Source: CAWGJC01 sp965276665
GTDB taxonomy: Bacteria > Pseudomonadota > Alphaproteobacteria > Acetobacterales > Acetobacteraceae
Length of the DNA: 64,000 bases
Direction: 5' to 3'
Assembly: GCA_965276665.1 (NCBI GenBank)
Contig: OZ255620.1
Span: 2,666,001-2,730,000 of the forward strand
Each line of letters opens with the position of its first letter. The stretch's first letter is position 1. Of this stretch, positions 50,600 through 58,789 are shown piece by piece. The notes beneath the pieces are model-generated. The model was not told the DNA's origin and did no database searches. It worked only from the letters and a program-made list of their open reading frames with translations. Both the position numbers and the translations under genes were made by a program.

Positions 50600-51138
50600 C
50601 AGGCTGGCTCGCCGGCGCCCGGATTCCAGCCCGGGGGCGCCAGGGCGAAGCCCGCGAAGGAAAAGGCCGGCGCGACGACGCAGCTCACCAGCGTCCAGGC
50701 GCCGTCCGCTTCCGCCGCTTGCCACTGGCCGGGTGGAACCACGTGCTGCAACACCTCGCCGACGGCGAGGTCGGGGCCGAGCCGATGGCGGGACGGCGCG
50801 TCCCGGCCGGATGCGGCCACGCGCAGCTCGAGCGGCGCGCCGGCCTGCCAGAGCCAGAGCTCGGCGGCGTCCACCCGGTGCCAGTGGCTGCGCTCCCCGG
50901 CGACGAGCAGGAACAGGATGGCGGTGCCGGCGCCGCGCTGGCCGGGATCGGGCATGTCCCGCCAGGTTTCGCGATAATGCCCGCCTTCGGGATGCGGTCC
51001 GAGGCCGAGGGACGCAATGACCGCCGCGGCCGGAAGCGCAGGGTCGCGAAGGTCGAGCGGCCCCGAAAAGGGAGGGATCAGGCCGGGTCCTTGGGTTGGG
51101 TGGCGGCGATCGGCGGGTGCTTCGCGTAATCCTCGCAC
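50599..51138 (-). CDS. DUF985 cupin-fold protein
   Basis: Up to 179 residues. ASLGLGPHPEGGHYRETWRD, FLLVAGERSHWHRVDAAELW, and VVPPGQWQAAE are the DUF985 signatures, a cupin-like fold of unknown function. The ATG at 51138 makes the gene overlap the upstream GST gene by about 60 bases, so the true start may be a rarer codon further in; the first ~25 residues are not part of the domain. Confidence 0.8.
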   Translation of the reverse strand: MRGLREAPADRRHPTQGPGLIPPFSGPLDLRDPALPAAAVIASLGLGPHPEGGHYRETWRDMPDPGQRGAGTAILFLLVAGERSHWHRVDAAELWLWQAGAPLELRVAASGRDAPSRHRLGPDLAVGEVLQHVVPPGQWQAAEADGAWTLVSCVVAPAFSFAGFALAPPGWNPGAGEPA

Positions 51139-51680
51139 CAGGCGGCGAGCTTCGGGTGATCCTTCCGCCAGGGCTCGTTGGCGAAGCGGAAGTCCAGATA
51201 GCCGAGCGCGCAGGCGACCGAGATCGAGCCGAGATCGACATGCCGGGCCGGCGGCTCGGCCTCCAGCACCGCAAGCGTGCGCTCCACCGCGGCTTTCTGC
51301 CGGGCGATCACGCTGTGGCGGACCTCCTCCGCGGGACGGCCCTGCTCGGCGCGGCGCGTGATCGCGGCGTCCAGGATGCCGTCCGCCATCGCCTGCAGCT
51401 TGAGCACGCGCCAGCGAGCCGCGCCATGCGTCGGGATCAGCGGGTTCACGTCGCCCACGCTGTCCAGGAACTCGCAGATCACCGGGCTGTCGAACAGCGC
51501 CAGCCCGTCATCGGTGACCAGGCACGGCACTTTCGACAGCGGGTTGGCGGCGAGGAGCTCCGGCGGCGAGACATGCGGGTTGGCGCGGACCAGGGTGATC
51601 CGGCCTTCGACGCCGCGGGCGAGGGCGCAGGCCATGACCTTGCGGACATAGGGGCTGGTCGGCGAGTGGAAGAGCTTCAC
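51078..51680 (-). CDS. Glutathione S-transferase family protein
   Basis: 200 residues. Thioredoxin-like N-terminal domain MKLFHSPTSPYVRKVMACAL with the active-site Ser region SPTSP, the cis-Pro loop PLSKVPCL and the DSPVICEFLD glutathione-binding turn, then an all-helical C-terminal domain. It resembles YibF/GstB-like bacterial enzymes. The start is GTG, overlapping the gloB stop as GTGA. With gloB next to it, a glutathione-based detoxification pair is likely. Confidence 0.88.
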   Translation of the reverse strand: MKLFHSPTSPYVRKVMACALARGVEGRITLVRANPHVSPPELLAANPLSKVPCLVTDDGLALFDSPVICEFLDSVGDVNPLIPTHGAARWRVLKLQAMADGILDAAITRRAEQGRPAEEVRHSVIARQKAAVERTLAVLEAEPPARHVDLGSISVACALGYLDFRFANEPWRKDHPKLAAWCEDYAKHPPIAATQPKDPA

Positions 51681-52405
51681 CGGAAACGGTCCTTTCGGGC
51701 GCGGAGATCGGCAAGCGCCGCGACATCCGGCGCGCGCAGGAAGGGATTTTCGGCGAGCTCGTCGCCGAGGCGGGACGGCACGGTCGGCTCGCCGGCGGCC
51801 CGGCGCTTCCGCACCGCCTCCGCCCGGCGCTGCAGCGCCTGGTTGCCGGGATCGACCGACAGCGCGAAGCGGGCATTGCTCTCCGTGTATTCATGACCGC
51901 AGCAGACCAGCATGTCCGCTTGCAGGGCGGAGAGCTTGCGCAGCGAGCCGAACATGTCCTTGGCGGTGCCCTCGAGCAGCCGGCCGCAGCCGAGGCTGAA
52001 CAGCGTGTCCCCGCAGAGCAGGACGCGGCTCTCGATGAACGCATAGGCGATGTGGCCGATCGTGTGGCCCGGCGTGTCGATCACCGTGGCCTCGGCCTCG
52101 CCGAGTCGCACCGTGCCGCCCTCTACGATTTTTTGATCGAGCGCGGGTAGCCGCGCCGCGTCGGCCGCGTTGCCGACCACCTTGGCGCCGAATCGTGCAC
52201 GCACCTCATCGACGCCGGCGACGTGGTCGTCATGGTGATGCGTGACGAGGATGAGGTCGAGCCGGCCGCCCTGCTCCAGCACGAAGCGCGTCACCGCGGC
52301 CGCATCCGCCGGATCGGCCACCGCCGTCGCGCCGGAGGCCTCGTCGCGCAGATACCAGGCATAATTGTCGGAGAGGATGGGAATCGGCAGCACGGTCATG
52401 CTCAT
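51677..52405 (-). CDS. gloB: Hydroxyacylglutathione hydrolase (glyoxalase II)
   Basis: About 242 residues, metallo-beta-lactamase fold. The metal-binding THHHDDHVAGVDEV, IDTPGHTIGHIAY and LLCGDTLFSLGCGRLLEGTA are all present, as is the glutathione-binding C-terminal CCGHEYTESNARFA. It converts S-lactoylglutathione to lactate, completing methylglyoxal detoxification. Two nearby ATGs (52405, 52399) and one further upstream (52423) can start it; MTVLPIPILSDNYAW is the conserved beginning. Confidence 0.92.
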   Translation of the reverse strand: MSMTVLPIPILSDNYAWYLRDEASGATAVADPADAAAVTRFVLEQGGRLDLILVTHHHDDHVAGVDEVRARFGAKVVGNAADAARLPALDQKIVEGGTVRLGEAEATVIDTPGHTIGHIAYAFIESRVLLCGDTLFSLGCGRLLEGTAKDMFGSLRKLSALQADMLVCCGHEYTESNARFALSVDPGNQALQRRAEAVRKRRAAGEPTVPSRLGDELAENPFLRAPDVAALADLRARKDRFR

Positions 52406-52526
52406 GACCAAAGCGGGTAGCACGGCAGCACGGCGCAGACCATCACACGCAACGACGGCCCAATGATTTTGCCGCCAGCCGGATGCGGCGCTGCCGGCTC
52501 GGACGAAACGGCCTAGATAAGGTGCG

Positions 52527-53237
52527 ATGACGACCGATGTGGACAGCGCGGCGGCGTTCTACGGCACTCCCTGCGGCGGCATCGCCGCACGGCTGCTGCG
52601 CGAACGCCTGGCGCTCGTCTGGCCGGCGCTGCCCGGCCAGTCGGTGCTCGGCCTCGGCTACGCCGCGCCCTATCTGCGGCTCTGGCGCGAAAGCGCCACG
52701 CGCACCGTCGCCCTCACCCCCGCCCAGCTCGGCGCGGCGCGCTGGCCGGCCGGACATCCCGGCCTCTCCTGCACCGCGGAGGAGGACGCGCTCCCCTTCG
52801 CCGACCTCTCCTTCGACCGCATCCTGCTCGTGCACGGCGTCGAATCGGCGGAAAGCGCCCGACGCATGCTGCGCGAGGCCTGGCGCGTGCTGAAGGATGA
52901 CGGGCGGCTGCTCGCCATCGTGCCGAACCGACGCGGCATCTGGGCGCATCTCGAAACCACGCCATTCGGCCAGGGCCAACCCTACTCCGCCGGACAGATC
53001 GGCCGCCTGCTCGCCGCCTCGCTGTTCCGCGTCGAACACCGCGACTGGGCGCTCTACCTGCCACCGACCCGCCGCCGGCTGATGCTGCGCGGCGCCCGCT
53101 TCTGGGAACGCACCGGCCACCAGGTGCTGCCGCAACTCGGCGGCGTCGTCCTCACCGAAGCCGTCAAGGACGTCTACGCCGCCGTCCCCGCCGACGCCCG
53201 CGGCCGCCGGCGTGTGGTATTTGCGGATGCTGGGTGA
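52527..53237 (+). CDS. SAM-dependent methyltransferase, class I
   Basis: 236 residues. SVLGLGYAAPYLRLW stands in for the SAM-binding glycine loop, DALPFADLSFDRILLVHGVE is motif II and LREAWRVLKDDGRLLAIVPN motif III of UbiE/type-11 methyltransferases. It is divergent from gloB, a pairing that recurs in alphaproteobacteria; the substrate is unknown. Ends 15 bases before an R2 repeat. Confidence 0.82.
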   Translation: MTTDVDSAAAFYGTPCGGIAARLLRERLALVWPALPGQSVLGLGYAAPYLRLWRESATRTVALTPAQLGAARWPAGHPGLSCTAEEDALPFADLSFDRILLVHGVESAESARRMLREAWRVLKDDGRLLAIVPNRRGIWAHLETTPFGQGQPYSAGQIGRLLAASLFRVEHRDWALYLPPTRRRLMLRGARFWERTGHQVLPQLGGVVLTEAVKDVYAAVPADARGRRRVVFADAG

Positions 53238-53251
53238 TGGCCAAGAACATC

Positions 53252-53436
53252 AAGGCCAGGGGCGCTGCCCCTGAACCCCGCCAAGGGCGGTCGCCCTTGG
53301 GACCCGGGTGGCGCTTCGCGCGAAGCGCATTCAAACATCAGACCACTCCGGCGCCAACATACCCGACATCAAGCACCGTACCGGGTTCTAAGGGTGACCA
53401 CCCTTAGCGGGGTCCAGGGGCAGCGCCCCTGGCCTT
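53252..53436. repeat. R2 nested palindromic repeat, copy f
   Basis: 185 bp, base for base the same as the copy at 32000-32184, including the central palindrome GCGCTTCGCGCGAAGCGC. It fills the gap between convergent methyltransferase and RraA-like genes. The following bases (GAACTTAGCC here, TAACTTAGCC there) are also alike. Confidence 0.95.
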
Positions 53437-53441
53437 CGAAC

Positions 53442-54107
53442 TTAGCCCCCAGCCATCACCTTCTCCGTCGCCCCGCTCAGCGTGCCGAGTTTCTCGCCGT
53501 TGGCGACGCGGTCCTGCGAGGCGAGGCCGCGTTTCTGGCGTTCGATGGCGGTGCGGGCTTCGTCGGCGGCTTCGTGGGGCGGCAGGATGAGCACGCCGCT
53601 TTCGTCGCAGAGCACGGCGTCGCCCGGCATGACGACGGCCCCGCCGATGGCGACCGGGCTATTAAGGCGGCCGCCGAGGTCGTAGAGGCGGGTGGTGATA
53701 GGGGCGAGGCCGCGGCTCCACATCGGGAAGTCCGACGCCTCGATTTCCTCGATGTCGGTGCAGGGACCGTCGACCACGCCGGCGCGGGCGCCGGCGGCCT
53801 TGGCGGCGACGGTGACGCCGCCGCCCCAGCAGGCGTGGCGGTCGTCGCCGAGCCGGTCCACCACGAGGATGTCGCCGGGGCGGAGCAGGCCGAGCGCGTG
53901 GTGCAGGAGGGTGGAGTCCGGGCCCGGGATGGCGACGGTGATGGCGGTGCCGGCGACGCGCTTGCCGCGCAGCAAAGCGTGGATGCTGCGGTCGCAGAAC
54001 CCCCAATGCCGCCAATGGCCGACGGTCGCGGTTTCCGTCTGCTCGAGCAGTTCGACGATTTCCGCGCTGATCTGCGCGGGCATGGGCCCGATCTCGTATT
54101 TCGGCAT
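53442..54107 (-). CDS. RraA-like protein (HMG/CHA aldolase-type)
   Basis: 221 residues of the RraA/dimethylmenaquinone-methyltransferase-like fold. GDILVVDRLGDDRHACWGGG, the GARAGVVDGPCTDIEEI substrate-binding stretch and GGAVVMPGDAVLCDESGVL match the family, whose enzymatic members are class II 4-hydroxy-4-methyl-2-oxoglutarate aldolases or oxaloacetate decarboxylases. Other members inhibit RNase E. Key Arg and Asp of the aldolase site (VDGPCTD) appear kept in part. ATG at 54107 with GGAAGG upstream. Confidence 0.82.
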   Translation of the reverse strand: MPKYEIGPMPAQISAEIVELLEQTETATVGHWRHWGFCDRSIHALLRGKRVAGTAITVAIPGPDSTLLHHALGLLRPGDILVVDRLGDDRHACWGGGVTVAAKAAGARAGVVDGPCTDIEEIEASDFPMWSRGLAPITTRLYDLGGRLNSPVAIGGAVVMPGDAVLCDESGVLILPPHEAADEARTAIERQKRGLASQDRVANGEKLGTLSGATEKVMAGG

Positions 54108-54278
54108 TCCGGCCTTCCTTCCGTTTTCCTGTGCGGCAGCAAAGCCGGGGCGCCGTCCGGCGGCAAGCGCCTGTGCGTGTCGGGGTGGTTGCCGCCATGC
54201 TTGCGTGCGGCAATGCAGCAGGCGTAATGGCAGCCGACGCGGCCGCGGCCGGCCCGCAGCGAGGACCTTCATACGCTG

Positions 54279-56195
54279 ATGAGCAGTTTGGCGCCGGCTC
54301 TTCCAGCCCGGCAGGGGGCCCGGTACGAAGCGCGACACGGAACGCCGAAGCTTTCGGTGCTGCTGGCCGTGCTGGGCGTGGTGTACGGCGATATCGGCAC
54401 CAGCCCGCTTTATGCCTTCAAGGCGAGCATGAGTTTCATCGACGGTCACGGCATCGTGGTGAGCGAGGTGCTCGGCATCGTCTCGCTGATCTTCTGGTCG
54501 CTGCTGCTGATCGTGACGGTGAAATACGTCCTGTTGGTGATGCGGGCGGATAACCGGGGCGAGGGCGGCATCCTGGCGCTGATGGCGCTGGCGCAGCGTG
54601 TCTCCACCGATCCGCGGGTGCGCGCGGCGCTGGCGATGGTCGGCGTGGTGGGGGCGTGCCTGTTCTTCGGCGACGGGGTGATCACGCCGGCGATTTCGGT
54701 GCTGTCCGCGCTGGAAGGCGTGGAGGTCGCGGCGCCCGGGCTGCGGGATTTCGTGCTGCCGGCCTCGGTGGTGGTGATCGTCGCGCTGTTTTCGGTGCAG
54801 TGGTATGGCACCGGACGGGTCGGACGGATTTTCGGCCCGGTGATGGTGGTGTGGTTCGCGACGATCGGCGTGCTCGGTCTGGCGCAGGTGGTGCAGCATC
54901 CCGCCATTCTGCTGGCGATCTCGCCCAGCTATGCGGTGGCGTTCTGCGCCACGCATGGTTGGCTCGCCTTTCTCTCGCTCGGCGCGGTCGTGCTGTCGGT
55001 GACCGGGGCGGAGGCGCTTTACGCCGATATGGGCCATTTCGGCGCGCGGCCGATCCGGCGGAGCTGGCTCGGCTTCGTGCTGCCCTGCCTGCTGCTGAAT
55101 TATTTCGGCCAGGGCGCGCTGGTGCTGCACGACCCGCGGGCGATCGAGAACCCGTTCTACCGTCTCTCGCCGCACTGGGCGACGCTGCCGATGGTGGCGC
55201 TGGCGACGGTGGCGACGGTGATCGCGAGCCAGGCGCTGATCACCGGCGCCTATTCGATGGCGCGGCAATGCACGCTGCTCGGGTTTTTGCCGCGGCTGAC
55301 GATCCGCCATACCAGCCAGACCAAGGAGGGGCAGATCTACGTGCCGCAGGTGAATGCGGCGCTGGCGCTCGGCGTGCTGGTTCTGGTCTTCGCCTTTCGC
55401 AGCAGCGACAATCTTGCGGCGGCGTACGGCATCGCGGTGACCGGCACGTTCATCTGCACCTGCATCCTGGCGACGGTGGTGTTCCGCAGGCAGTTCGGTT
55501 GGTCGCGGTTCACGGCGATCGGCGTGTTCGGGTGCTTCACCCTGATCGACAGCGTGTTCTTCGCCGCCAATGCGCTGAAAATTCCAGAGGGCGGCTGGGT
55601 GCCGGTGGTGCTCGGCCTGGCGCTGCTCGCGCTGATGACGTCGTGGAAGCGCGGGCGGGATCTGCTGCTCGCGCGCTGGAAGCAGGACAGCCTGCCGCTC
55701 GCCTCCTTCCTCGCCCGGCTGCCGCAATCGCGCACCGTGCGGGTGCCGGGGATGGCGGTGTTCCTGACCGGCAACCCCGATTACGTGCCCTCCGCGCTGC
55801 TGCACAATCTCAAGCACAACAAGGTGCTGCACGAGCGGGTGCTGTTCGTGACCGTGCAGACGCTCGACGAGCCGGAGGCGGAGATCGAGCGGCGGGTCGA
55901 TGTCGCGCAGCTCGCCCCCGGCATCCACCGCGTGCTGTTGCGCTACGGGTTCATGGAGGACCCGAACATTCCGCGCGCGCTGGAGGGTCTTGCCGCGCAT
56001 GGCATCGCCTACGACCCGATGCAGATCAGCTATTTCCTCGGGCGGGAGACGATCGTGCCCGCGATGGTGCCGCGCCTGCCGTTCTGGCGGCTCTGGCTGT
56101 TCCTGACGCTGGCGCGCAATGCCGCCTCGGCGACCGAGTTCTTCCGCATCCCGAGCGACCGTGTCGTGGAGCTGGGCGCTCGCGTCGCCATCTGA
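54279..56195 (+). CDS. kup: KUP-family low-affinity potassium transporter
   Basis: 638 residues. VVYGDIGTSPLYAFKASM is the signature of Kup/TrkD K+/H+ symporters. About twelve hydrophobic segments are followed by a soluble C-terminal region (VPGMAVFLTGNPDYVPSALL, LFVTVQTLDEPEAEIE) typical of the family. Inner membrane; K+ uptake, important at low pH. ATG at 54279 (GAGGA lies 12 bases upstream, a long spacing). The 170 bases upstream show no other gene. The TGA stop overlaps the first base of an R3 repeat. Confidence 0.93.
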   Translation: MSSLAPALPARQGARYEARHGTPKLSVLLAVLGVVYGDIGTSPLYAFKASMSFIDGHGIVVSEVLGIVSLIFWSLLLIVTVKYVLLVMRADNRGEGGILALMALAQRVSTDPRVRAALAMVGVVGACLFFGDGVITPAISVLSALEGVEVAAPGLRDFVLPASVVVIVALFSVQWYGTGRVGRIFGPVMVVWFATIGVLGLAQVVQHPAILLAISPSYAVAFCATHGWLAFLSLGAVVLSVTGAEALYADMGHFGARPIRRSWLGFVLPCLLLNYFGQGALVLHDPRAIENPFYRLSPHWATLPMVALATVATVIASQALITGAYSMARQCTLLGFLPRLTIRHTSQTKEGQIYVPQVNAALALGVLVLVFAFRSSDNLAAAYGIAVTGTFICTCILATVVFRRQFGWSRFTAIGVFGCFTLIDSVFFAANALKIPEGGWVPVVLGLALLALMTSWKRGRDLLLARWKQDSLPLASFLARLPQSRTVRVPGMAVFLTGNPDYVPSALLHNLKHNKVLHERVLFVTVQTLDEPEAEIERRVDVAQLAPGIHRVLLRYGFMEDPNIPRALEGLAAHGIAYDPMQISYFLGRETIVPAMVPRLPFWRLWLFLTLARNAASATEFFRIPSDRVVELGARVAI

Positions 56196-56304
56196 GAGCC
56201 TGTTTGGGGCGTGGTCTGGTGAGTAGAATGGCGTGATTTCCGAGCCTCGGCGCACAGGAAAAGCGCGCCAGACGGCCGCCAGACCGCGTTTCCAAACAGG
56301 CTCT
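56195..56304. repeat. R3 palindromic intergenic repeat, copy c (short)
   Basis: Ends AGAGCCTGTTTGG and CCAAACAGGCTCT are complementary. About 110 bases, shorter than other copies because the GGCGGCC-rich central part is missing. It starts at the last base of the kup stop codon. Confidence 0.85.
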
Positions 56305-56360
56305 GAACCAAACCGGAACCCCCGCGAAACGTAGTCTCTCCGCAAGGAGGCGCGTGGCGC

Positions 56361-56705
56361 GTGGCGAAGGTGACGTTGCTGTCGGCGCATGGCGGGGAGA
56401 TCGAGCTTTCGCCCCAGCGGCTGGAGTTCAGCGCGCGGCTGACGCCGCAGGGTAGATTGGACGTCGCTGCCTGGTCATCCGGCGAGGCAGGCTGGGCGAT
56501 GAGCTGGACCGATGCCGAGGGCACCACGCGGCGCGGCGCGCTCGCCCCGATCGCCGGCATCTGGACGATGCGCCCTGAGCAGGGCGATGACGATCCCCTC
56601 TGGGCGCTGGAGGCGGATGTGCTGCGGCCGGGGGAGACCGCCCGGCTGCGCGGCCCGAACGGCGTGACCGAAGAGCTGCGCGTGGTCGCCGTCGAGCCCG
56701 AGTGA
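56361..56705 (+). CDS. Small conserved-looking hypothetical protein
   Basis: 114 residues, rich in beta-prone sequence: AKVTLLSAHGGEIELSPQRL, then GWAMSWTDAEGTTRRGALAP and TARLRGPNGVTEELRVVAVE. No signal peptide or membrane segment. Start is GTG at 56361, ten bases after a perfect AAGGAGG. I do not recognise a family; its Gly-turn, strand-rich look suggests a small beta barrel or sandwich. Confidence 0.65.
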   Translation: MAKVTLLSAHGGEIELSPQRLEFSARLTPQGRLDVAAWSSGEAGWAMSWTDAEGTTRRGALAPIAGIWTMRPEQGDDDPLWALEADVLRPGETARLRGPNGVTEELRVVAVEPE

Positions 56706-56749
56706 TGGCGCGCCCGTGGCAGGACGAGCATCGTCACCCGGGGCGGTTT

Positions 56750-56771
56750 CTAGGGCATTTACCTTCGGTGC
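56750..56771. repeat. R1 repeat remnant
   Basis: TCTAGGGCATTTACCTTCGGTG matches the outer tip of R1 (compare CTAGAGC...ACCTTCGGTG) with one base lost. It adjoins the stop codon of the secreted protein at 56773. Confidence 0.55.
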
Positions 56772-56772
56772 T

Positions 56773-57051
56773 TTAACGGTGACGGTCGGAATTGCCGTGG
56801 CGATTGCCGGAGTTGCCAAAACGCGCCCCGCCCCGACTGTTCGCACGACGGCTGACGTCCCGGTTTCGGTCGGGACCGCTGCGGCCGGCGTCCTGATGAC
56901 CGCCGCCGCGCGCCGGGCTTCCACGGCGCGCGGGACCGCCTGAGGTCAACCCCTGGATCGCCGCTCCGGGCGAGATCTGGGCCATGGCGGGCGTCGCGAT
57001 CGAAGCGGCGGCGAGGCTCGCCAGCAGGCCGGTCATGATCAGAATCTTCAT
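56773..57051 (-). CDS. Small secreted Arg/Gly/Asn-rich protein
   Basis: 92 residues. A clear Sec signal peptide MKILIMTGLLASLAAASIAT with cleavage after PAMA. The mature 67 residues are rich in Gly, Arg, Ser and Asn (GGPARRGSPARGGG, FGNSGNRHGNSDRHR), strongly basic and disordered. No family recognised. Divergent from the cinA-like gene; an R1 remnant lies at its end. Confidence 0.6.
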   Translation of the reverse strand: MKILIMTGLLASLAAASIATPAMAQISPGAAIQGLTSGGPARRGSPARGGGHQDAGRSGPDRNRDVSRRANSRGGARFGNSGNRHGNSDRHR

Positions 57052-57125
57052 TGCGGGCGTCCTGTCGATCTTTGAGATTATCGTTGCTCTACCATGCACA
57101 GTAACGCGCGGATTGCGGCCGAAGG

Positions 57126-57647
57126 ATGGCTGATGCGACGGAGAGACCCAAAGGCATGACCGAGTTCGGACTGGCCGAATTGCTGCCGAGAGCCGAGCGC
57201 GCCGCGCAGGCGCTGCGCGCTGCGAAGACAAGCGTCGCCGTGGCGGAATCCGCATCCGGCGGCCTGGTCTGCGCCGCGCTGCTCGCGCTGCCCGGCGCAT
57301 CCGCCTACTTCCTCGGCGGCGGCGTGATCTACACCGCTTCCGCCCGCCACGCCCTGCTCGGGATCGAGATGCCCGAGGGCATGCGCTCGGCGAGCGAAGC
57401 CTATGCGCTGGCGATGGCGCGGCGCATCCGCGAGACGACCGGCGCGGATTGGGCGATCGCGGAGACCGGCGCCGCGGGGCCGTCCGGCAACCGCTATGGC
57501 GATCCCCCCGGCCATGCCTGGCTCGCCGTCGCGGGCGCGCGCGAGGCGTCGCGTCGCGTCGCCACCGGAAGCGCCGACCGGCTGGGCAACATGCATGATT
57601 TCGCCGCCGGGGCCCTCGATCTTCTCGTCGCGACGCTGGCATCGTAA
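57126..57647 (+). CDS. CinA-family protein (nicotinamide-nucleotide amidase type)
   Basis: 173 residues, the stand-alone CinA C-terminal domain (PncC), which deamidates NMN in pyridine nucleotide salvage. TSVAVAESASGGLVCAALLA holds the catalytic Ser region, FLGGGVIYTASARHALLG and WAIAETGAAGPSGNRYGDPP are family motifs. Start at 57126 or at the in-frame ATG 57156 (AAAGG upstream). Short tandem repeats containing TAA begin at its stop. Confidence 0.85.
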   Translation: MADATERPKGMTEFGLAELLPRAERAAQALRAAKTSVAVAESASGGLVCAALLALPGASAYFLGGGVIYTASARHALLGIEMPEGMRSASEAYALAMARRIRETTGADWAIAETGAAGPSGNRYGDPPGHAWLAVAGAREASRRVATGSADRLGNMHDFAAGALDLLVATLAS

Positions 57648-57685
57648 GAAAACCATCGTAAGAAAACCCTAGCACCGTAAGAAAC
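57640..57685. repeat. Tandem 14-bp repeats at the cinA-like 3' end
   Basis: CATCGTAAGAAAAC occurs twice in succession (57640-57653, 57654-57667), followed by a degenerate third unit CACCGTAAGAAAC. The first unit contains the gene's TAA stop. Confidence 0.8.
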
Positions 57686-57708
57686 GGGGGCGGGCATTGG
57701 GGGCGGCG

Positions 57709-57867
57709 ATGCGGTCGGTGATCTGCGTGTTGATTTCGCTGGCAGCCATCGGCCTCGCCGGCTGCTCGGGCATCGATCTCGACCCCGGCCATCCGCCGGT
57801 CGTCGCCAAGACGCCGGCCGCGCTCACCGCGCCGCCGGCCGAGCTGAAGGCCGGAACGGCGCAATAA
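57709..57867 (+). CDS. Small lipoprotein, 52 residues
   Basis: ATG at 57709 gives MRSVICVLISLAAIGLAGCS, an entericidin-like lipoprotein signal with lipobox LAGC and the lipidated Cys at residue 19. The mature part is Pro/Ala-rich (GIDLDPGHPPVVAKTPAALT, ending AELKAGTAQ). GGGGGCGGCG just upstream may serve as the ribosome binding site. No known family. Small lipoproteins with Pro-rich tails often span or tether the cell wall (inference). Confidence 0.6.
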   Translation: MRSVICVLISLAAIGLAGCSGIDLDPGHPPVVAKTPAALTAPPAELKAGTAQ

Positions 57868-57948
57868 CCCCGTGCCGACCGGATCCGCTTCAAGCGCACC
57901 CGCTTAAGGCGCCTCCGCTCCCGGCCACCCCTTTGACGGAGAAAAGGC

Positions 57949-58266
57949 ATGACCGCCGTTTCGCAGGACCTGATCCGCGCCATTCTCGAGGTGCGCGACA
58001 ACCGGCACAACGAGACGCATTCCGCGCTGCTCGCCGTCTGGCAGGCAGTGGTGTGCGAGCTGCTCGATCGCAGAGCGATCTCCGCCAGCGGTCTCGTCGA
58101 ACGCCTTGACGCGGCGTTCGACGCGACGGATCAGGGCCCGCATGGCGAGGCGGCGCGCACGCTGATCGCGCATTCCGCCGACTGGCTGCGGCGCATCGCC
58201 CCCGAGACCCGGCTCCCGCCGCCGGACCGCTGGTTCGCGCCGAAACCGGACCTCGACAAGGGCTGA
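57949..58266 (+). CDS. Hypothetical cytoplasmic helical protein
   Basis: 105 residues. AVSQDLIRAILEVRDNRHNE, ALLAVWQAVVCELLDRRAI and ARTLIAHSADWLRRIAPETR suggest an alpha-helical protein without membrane segments. GGAGAAAAGG directly precedes the ATG. I do not recognise it. The downstream gap holds an R3 repeat. Confidence 0.65.
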   Translation: MTAVSQDLIRAILEVRDNRHNETHSALLAVWQAVVCELLDRRAISASGLVERLDAAFDATDQGPHGEAARTLIAHSADWLRRIAPETRLPPPDRWFAPKPDLDKG

Positions 58267-58281
58267 ATACACCGAGGGCTG

Positions 58282-58426
58282 AGAGCCAGTTTGAGAATGC
58301 GCTAGGCCGTGGCATCCGGCGTGGCTTTCGAGAACCGGGGCGGAGCGGCCTTATGGGGCCGTGAGCACCGGAAGCGCAGAAAGCCGCGTTGGATGGCCGG
58401 CATAGGTGCATTCTCAAACGGGCTCT
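58282..58426. repeat. R3 palindromic intergenic repeat, copy d
   Basis: Ends AGAGCCAGTTTGAGAATGC and its complement GCATTCTCAAACGGGCTCT. The middle has GGGGCGGAGCGGCC and GGCCGTGAGCACCGGAAGCG as in the copy at 3221. It lies 12 bases upstream of a possible EcfG promoter. Confidence 0.85.
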
Positions 58427-58437
58427 GAACGAGCGTC

Positions 58438-58463
58438 GGAATGGCCACACCTGCGAAGATGTT
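58438..58463 (+). promoter_or_regulatory. Possible EcfG-type promoter for the nepR-like gene
   Basis: GGAAT, 17 bases, TGTT, two mismatches from GGAAC-N16/17-CGTT. It lies about 65 bases before the nepR-like ATG. NepR genes are commonly self-regulated by EcfG, which makes the match more credible. Confidence 0.4.
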
Positions 58464-58528
58464 CGCATCGTGAGCGAACCGGATGCCGCCTCCAAGCGCT
58501 CCGGTTACAGCGAATCCTGGGGGCCTGG

Positions 58529-58789
58529 ATGGACATGAAGGCCGAGAAGCCAGTCAGCACGCCGAAAGAGACGCCGAGGCCGCGTCCTGAGGGAGAGTCG
58601 GAGACGGCGTTCGACATCTATCTGCGGCGCGGATTGCGCCGCCTGTATGGTCAGGCCGCCAACGAGCCGGTCCCGCAGGCGCTGCTCGACCTAATCGAGG
58701 CGGATGCGCGGGCGCGGAGGCCTGCTTCGGCAGGGATCGCAGGAGTAGCCGATGTTCCGAAAGAAGAAGGCCGAGACCCAGTCGGATGA
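58529..58789 (+). CDS. nepR: NepR-like anti-sigma factor
   Basis: 86 residues. The core FDIYLRRGLRRLYGQAANEP followed by VPQALLDLIEADAR matches the two short helices of NepR (pattern LR-x2-Y...E-P-V-P-x2-L-x-D-L-x), which hold the EcfG sigma factor until the phosphorylated regulator PhyR takes NepR away. The ATG at 58529 or 58535 fits; the frame upstream is not conserved. Neither phyR nor ecfG is beside it, so this may be an extra NepR copy. Its 3' end overlaps the next gene by 38 bases. Confidence 0.65.
   Translation: MDMKAEKPVSTPKETPRPRPEGESETAFDIYLRRGLRRLYGQAANEPVPQALLDLIEADARARRPASAGIAGVADVPKEEGRDPVG

Noticed and set aside
54131..54553. A possible small secreted protein upstream of kup
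   Set aside because: The frame runs into kup in another frame, has no convincing signal peptide and no ribosome binding site.
53442..56390. 982-codon minus-strand frame joining the RraA-like gene to sequence opposite kup
   Set aside because: Only the last 221 codons match a family and have a ribosome binding site; the rest is antisense to kup.
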